DNA of 64,000 nt from Psychrobacillus psychrodurans (lineage in GTDB: Bacteria; Bacillota; Bacilli; Bacillales_A; Planococcaceae): assembly GCF_027563345.1 (NCBI RefSeq), contig NZ_JAMKBK010000003.1; one strand, 5' to 3'. A program made the position numbers and the translations under genes. The notes under the pieces were generated by a model. The model was not told the DNA's origin, did not search any database, and worked only from the letters and a program-made list of their open reading frames with translations. Shown piece after piece: positions 60,018 to 64,000 of this stretch (within the stretch, counting starts at the first letter, position 1; every line of letters begins with the position of its first letter).

Positions 60018-61193
60018 TTAAGGATTAACTTTCGTTTTAAATACTTGTGCACCATCAACATATTCAATAATTACAGCTGATTTGATTGGATGATGATTTT
60101 CATCAACGGAATATAAACCAGTTACTAATTCCAATTGATCTGTAGCTTCTATTGCTTCTTTAATTTTCGTACCGTCAGTTGAACCAGCACGTTCAATCGC
60201 GTCTTTTAATAGATAAACCGTATCGTATCCAAGTGCATTGAATGAGTTAGGGTCTTTTCCATACTTTTCTTTAAACTTTTCAGAGAAATCCTTCGCTTTA
60301 CCGTCTGGATCTTCAGATGAAAAAGCAGTAATGATGAATGAATTATTCAAAGCATCTGCTCCAGCTAAGTCAACAAGTGTAGGTGAATCCCAACCATCAG
60401 CACCCATTAATGGAACAGTAATTCCTAATTCACGTGCTTGCTTAACAATAAGACCCACTTCTTCATAATATCCTGGGATAAAGATAAATTCCGGATTAGA
60501 AGATTTAATATTTGTTAAGGTTGAACGGAAGTCAGTATCTTTAGCAACATATGATTCTTCTGCAACGATTTTACCTCCAGCTGCTTCAAAATCTTTAATA
60601 AACGAAGCAGCAAGACCTTTTGCGTAATCACTCGCATTGTCAGCATACACTGCAGCAGTTTTAACTTTTAACTCATTAGCAGCGAAATTTGCTGCTACAG
60701 TTCCTTGGAATGGATCGATAAACGCTGTGCGGAATGTGAATGGATTAACCTTTCCATCATCTCCTACAGTAACTGTTGTACTTGTTCCTGAAGGTGAAAT
60801 CATTGGTGTTTTTGTGTCTGTTGCTATTTGAACTTGAGCAACGGAGTTACCACTAGTTGCTGCGCCAATAATAGCTGTTACTTTGTCTTGACTTGTTAAT
60901 TTAATAGCAGCATTTGTCGCTTCAGCTGCATCAGATTTATTGTCTACTTTGATAAGTTCGATTTTTTTCCCGTCAATACCTCCAGCATCATTGATCTCCT
61001 CAACAGCTAAATCAATTGCATCTGCTTCTGATGTACCATAAGATGCCGTCGCTCCAGAAAGCTCAAGATTTGCTCCAATTTTAATCGTGTCTCCGCCTTC
61101 TGAACTACTTCCTTCTTCTGCTCCGCACCCCGCTAAGATTCCGATCAATAAAGAAGATGACAGGAAAAGTGAAGCAAATTTCGATTTCTTCAT
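60018..61193 (-). CDS. livJ: branched-chain amino acid-binding lipoprotein LivJ
   Basis: A 391-residue type I periplasmic-binding-fold lipoprotein, anchored to the outer face of the membrane by Cys in the lipobox SSSLLIGILAGCG (residues 12-24). Mature features are IKIGANLELSGATASYG, AVEEINDAGGIDGKKIEL and YADNASDYAKGLA. The frame is open to 61286, but the GGGGGTTATTTT site before ATG 61193 and the signal peptide fix the start. It feeds Leu/Ile/Val (or related amino acids) to LivHMGF, encoded directly downstream. It is the first gene of the operon. A CodY-like box lies upstream. Confidence 0.95.
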   Translation of the reverse strand: MKKSKFASLFLSSSLLIGILAGCGAEEGSSSEGGDTIKIGANLELSGATASYGTSEADAIDLAVEEINDAGGIDGKKIELIKVDNKSDAAEATNAAIKLTSQDKVTAIIGAATSGNSVAQVQIATDTKTPMISPSGTSTTVTVGDDGKVNPFTFRTAFIDPFQGTVAANFAANELKVKTAAVYADNASDYAKGLAASFIKDFEAAGGKIVAEESYVAKDTDFRSTLTNIKSSNPEFIFIPGYYEEVGLIVKQARELGITVPLMGADGWDSPTLVDLAGADALNNSFIITAFSSEDPDGKAKDFSEKFKEKYGKDPNSFNALGYDTVYLLKDAIERAGSTDGTKIKEAIEATDQLELVTGLYSVDENHHPIKSAVIIEYVDGAQVFKTKVNP

Positions 61194-61625
61194 AAAATAA
61201 CCCCCATTTTGTTTGATAATTCTGAATTTATAAGTTATACTACTTGCCCTTCTCTTTTTAGCAAGCATAAACTCAAAATCTATCATTTTGTAAGAACAAC
61301 CCTATTGTAAAACAAACTTTTAATTCAGTCTACACTAATTTTTCGGTATTATTAGAAAATTTATAATATTACACTAGTATAATTTTTATTTACAGTCGAT
61401 AAGTCCTTATTAAATAAGGATTTATAGGCAAAATTCCCCTCCCGACATTCCCACTATTTACATAAAATAATTTTGATTTAAGATTATGCAATATATTTTA
61501 TTATTTATACTAATATTTCTTACAATTCATCAATTTCTACGAAATAATTAATTGTTTTTACTTTTCTATTAACTTTATATATACTATTCAATAGTTCGAA
61601 ATCCGTAATAATAAGGAGAGATAAA
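61194..61625. other. divergent promoter region of livJ and pepF
   Basis: About 430 bp, very AT-rich, no open frame. It should hold both promoters. The only box I can name is the CodY-like site at 61347. Confidence 0.6.
61347..61361. promoter_or_regulatory. CodY-box-like site
   Basis: TATTATTAGAAAATT matches 12 of 15 positions of AATTTTCWGAAAATT. CodY commonly represses branched-chain amino acid uptake and peptidase genes, which fits both neighbours. In AT-rich DNA such matches are frequent. Confidence 0.3.
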
Positions 61626-63440
61626 ATGGTAAAAGAAATGCCAAGTCGTGATCAAGTACAAGTAGAAGAAACGTGGAATTTAGTAGATTTATTTAAAACT
61701 GAAGACGATTTTGAAGTTGCATTAAAAGAAATCGAAGTTTCTTCATCAGATTTTAACAAACGTTTTAAGGGGTCCATCCAAACCGCGTCTGATGTTGGTG
61801 AAGCACTTCACGAATATACGAAATTATATGAAAAAATTGTACCAGCTGGAGCATTTGCTAGTCTTTCCTTAAGTACAGATCAAACAAATACAGACGCTCA
61901 GATGAGAGCAAGTAAATTTGGTTCTCTTTCCGCAAAAGTTAGCAGTCAATTGTCGTTTTTAAACAGTGAGCTAGTGGAATTACCTGATAATATAATTGAA
62001 GAAGCAATTTCTAAATTCCCTCCCCATCAGCTTTACTTAGAAAAGTTATTAAAGAAGAAAAAGTATCAATTACATCCAGAAGTAGAAAAAACACTTGCTG
62101 CCTACTCTGCTTCGTTTGGTGCTCCTTATAAATTATATGATACGACTAAAATGCTCGATATTTCGTTTGATAACTTTGAGGTAAATGGTCAAGAGTATCC
62201 TCTTAGCTATGTGTCATTTGAAAATGACTGGGAAGCCGAATCAGATCCAGAAAAAAGAAGAGCAGCCTTTGATGCATTTTCCAAAAAATTAAGAGAATAT
62301 CAGCATACAACCGCTAAAACCTATGATATGCACTTGCAAATGGAAAAAACAACTTCAGATTTACGAGGTTATAGCTCTATATACGATTACTTATTATTCA
62401 ACCAAGACGTGGACCGTTCCTTATATAATAGACAAATTGATTTAATTTCTAAAGAACTTGCACCTCATATGCGTAGGTATGCAAAATTACTTCAAAAAGA
62501 ACATGGGTTGGACAAAATGACGTTCGCGGATTTAAAAGTATCTTTAGATCCTGAGTTTGAACCTAAGATTTCTGTAGCAGAGTCAAAAAAGTATATAGAT
62601 GATGCTCTTTCAGTGATGGGTGAAGAATATATAGATATGGTCAACCGCGCTTATGATGAACGCTGGATCGATTTCCCCCAAAATGTCGGAAAATCAACGG
62701 GCGCTTTTTGTTCTAGTCCGTACGGAAGTCACCCGTATATTCTAATTTCATGGTCTAGTCGGATGAATGAAGTGTTTGTTCTTGCACATGAATTAGGTCA
62801 TGCTGGTCACTTCTATTATGCAAATAAAGAGCAGAACATCTTTAACGCTCGCCCTTCTCTTTATTTCATCGAAGCTCCTTCCACAATGAATGAAATGCTA
62901 GTGGCCAACCATTTACTGAAGAATTCGGAGGATCCTAAATTTAAACGATGGGTGATTTCTTCTATAGTAGCTCGAACGTATTATCATAATTTTGTAACTC
63001 ATCTATTGGAGGCAGCATATCAGCGTAAGGTTTATGACCGTATTGATAAAGGTTTAAATGTTAATGCACAAATTCTAAACGATTATAAACGCACTGTATT
63101 AGAAGAATTCTGGGGAGATACGGTAGAGATTACGGAGGGAGCCGAACTCACTTGGATGCGCCAACCACATTATTATATGGGATTATACCCGTACACATAT
63201 AGCGCAGGTTTAACTATCTCCACTCAGGTATCTAAGCGAATATTGGAGGAAGGTCAGACTGCAGTAGATGAATGGACCGAAGTATTGAAAGCTGGTGGTA
63301 CCAAATCACCGGTAGAACTAGCACAAATGGCTGGTGTTGATATTACAACTGATGAGCCTTTAAAAGATACAATTGCTTATATTGGTTCGTTGATAGATGA
63401 GTTAGAATCGTTAACAGAAGAAATAAATCAAAACGCCTAA
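61626..63440 (+). CDS. pepF: oligoendopeptidase F (M3 family)
   Basis: A 604-residue zinc metallopeptidase of the M3B family. The zinc site HELGH lies at residues 388-392 in VLAHELGHAGHFYY, and the third ligand Glu lies in FIEAPSTMNEMLVA. The C-terminal YMGLYPYTYSAGLTIS closes the substrate channel. It cleaves short intracellular peptides of roughly 6-18 residues. The ATG is preceded by ATAAGGAGAGATAAA. Divergent from the liv operon; amino acid recycling and uptake thus lie together. The dispersed repeat copy B begins 22 bp after its stop codon. Confidence 0.95.
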   Translation: MVKEMPSRDQVQVEETWNLVDLFKTEDDFEVALKEIEVSSSDFNKRFKGSIQTASDVGEALHEYTKLYEKIVPAGAFASLSLSTDQTNTDAQMRASKFGSLSAKVSSQLSFLNSELVELPDNIIEEAISKFPPHQLYLEKLLKKKKYQLHPEVEKTLAAYSASFGAPYKLYDTTKMLDISFDNFEVNGQEYPLSYVSFENDWEAESDPEKRRAAFDAFSKKLREYQHTTAKTYDMHLQMEKTTSDLRGYSSIYDYLLFNQDVDRSLYNRQIDLISKELAPHMRRYAKLLQKEHGLDKMTFADLKVSLDPEFEPKISVAESKKYIDDALSVMGEEYIDMVNRAYDERWIDFPQNVGKSTGAFCSSPYGSHPYILISWSSRMNEVFVLAHELGHAGHFYYANKEQNIFNARPSLYFIEAPSTMNEMLVANHLLKNSEDPKFKRWVISSIVARTYYHNFVTHLLEAAYQRKVYDRIDKGLNVNAQILNDYKRTVLEEFWGDTVEITEGAELTWMRQPHYYMGLYPYTYSAGLTISTQVSKRILEEGQTAVDEWTEVLKAGGTKSPVELAQMAGVDITTDEPLKDTIAYIGSLIDELESLTEEINQNA

Positions 63441-63461
63441 GAAAAAACGGTCAAAAGACGC

Positions 63462-63852
63462 CCGGTCCTTTAAGATCTAACCTGTTTCTAAAGTTTTCGA
63501 TGTGCTTTGGACTGCCGTTTTGAAATATTATTACCGAGTGAATTTTTAGTGATATTGGTTGTGGCGTCCGTCGCAACCAATATCACTTTTTTCTGCAATC
63601 TTATGGTGTTTGCCTGTCCCTCACCCTCTTGTAACTCTTAGAAACAGGTAAGTACGTTTTTGGATAACTAGAGATAAGTTACTTTCCAATAAATAGAATA
63701 AGCTCTCGAAGATACAATTTCGTTCGCTATTTTACCTCTTTTTTAGTAAACACTTACTATTTCACTTATTAGTAAAATAAAATCTGCTTCCGTCCTCTAT
63801 TATTGGGTAGACTTATTTCTAATTCAAATCGATTACAAATCATCTATTACTC
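63462..63852. repeat. dispersed intergenic repeat, copy B
   Basis: About 390 bp aligning with 53515-53905 (see copy A), with the same order of landmarks. It is diverged by substitutions and small indels, so the copies are not recent. No coding potential. Downstream of a plus-strand gene again. Confidence 0.75.
63548..63592 (+). terminator. terminator hairpin inside repeat copy B
   Basis: AGTGATATTGGTTG (63548-63561) pairs with CAACCAATATCACT (63574-63587), followed by TTTTTT. A strong intrinsic terminator for pepF supplied by the repeat. Confidence 0.8.
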
Positions 63853-63889
63853 TCTAAAATTCTACCTAACCTTATCATCTTGGCCATAA

Positions 63890-64000
63890 GCTCTGCGGAA
63901 GTACTACACACTAATGGATTGTAGTGGAAGGTGGCGACTCCAGCAGGATCAGTGAGACAGATGAAACATCACAACGTACCCGAAGGGGCGGTGATGGTTC
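63890..64000. repeat. edge of a second intergenic repeat family
   Basis: A GC-richer stretch (CTGCGGAAGTACTACACACT, then GTGGAAGGTGGCGACTCC and CCCGAAGGGGCGG) resembles a repeat that I recall as common between genes in this bacterial group. It runs off the window, so its extent is unknown. Confidence 0.4.

Noticed and set aside
60018..61286. A 31-residue N-terminal extension of LivJ
   Set aside because: It would bury the lipoprotein signal peptide and skip the strong ribosome binding site at ATG 61193.

Overview
The window reads as chromosome of a low-GC, endospore-forming member of the Bacillales. Psychrobacillus, Lysinibacillus and Sporosarcina-like Planococcaceae are the best guesses. The reasons are AT-rich Gram-positive coding, strong AGGAGG-type ribosome binding sites, and many genes and gene orders familiar from Bacillus subtilis (ykoU/ykoV, ykkC/ykkD, odhAB, ypmR-ypmS-msrA-msrB, thyA-dfrA, ypjP-ypiP-yphP, ypgR-ypgQ, csp, ypeQ/ypeP, yplQ). 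Sporulation signals include a YjcZ-family miniprotein and a sigma-G-like promoter before ku. There are no rRNA operons, no canonical tRNA genes and no CRISPR array.

Layout. 0-7.5 kb: a MoxR/VWA pair (the VWA gene runs off the left edge), a WYL-domain miniprotein behind a LexA-like box, the divergent NHEJ genes ligD and ku, and a guanidine-I riboswitch controlling a two-subunit SMR exporter. 7.5-16 kb: 2-oxoglutarate dehydrogenase E1/E2, an OmpR-type two-component system, and a PAS-GGDEF diguanylate cyclase. 15.9-19.3 kb: a tRNA-like RNA element just upstream of a TTG-initiated acetyltransferase, a MurG, and a MATE exporter. 19.3-26.2 kb: a CAP-domain secreted protein, a CobW GTPase, an S41 protease, deoD, yozE and a chemoreceptor. 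26.2-32.4 kb: a short tandem-repeat array, msrB/msrA, ypmS/ypmR, a DegV protein, and an acyltransferase-dfrA-thyA cluster.

32.4-36.1 kb is a decayed phage-type element carrying a yqaI-like gene, an intact yqaJ exonuclease gene and a broken recT. It is bounded by a 27-bp near-perfect direct repeat that is the 3' end of ypjP. I read this as integration into ypjP with restoration of its C terminus by the element. 36.1-42.9 kb holds ypjP, ypiP, a bacilliredoxin, and an accessory stretch (a PepSY membrane protein, YjcZ, gene remnants, a GNAT) where B. subtilis, as I recall it, has ilvD. 42.9-54 kb: cvfC/ypgR, an ABC-F protein, an HD hydrolase, two cold-shock proteins, an RNase H-like protein, a MOSC protein, type II pantothenate kinase, an amidohydrolase and a hemolysin-III-type protein. 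54-64 kb: an OsmC protein, a second diguanylate cyclase, a complete branched-chain amino acid ABC transporter (livJ-H-M-G-F), and oligoendopeptidase F.

The most unusual signals are the tRNA-like structure at 15.9 kb with a competing downstream inverted repeat, the ypjP-flanked element remnant, a dispersed ~390-bp intergenic repeat carrying a terminator-like hairpin (53.5 and 63.5 kb), and a six-copy 21-bp GCAAGTA array at 26.3 kb. All assignments come from reading the sequence and from memory of families; no searches or folding programs were run.
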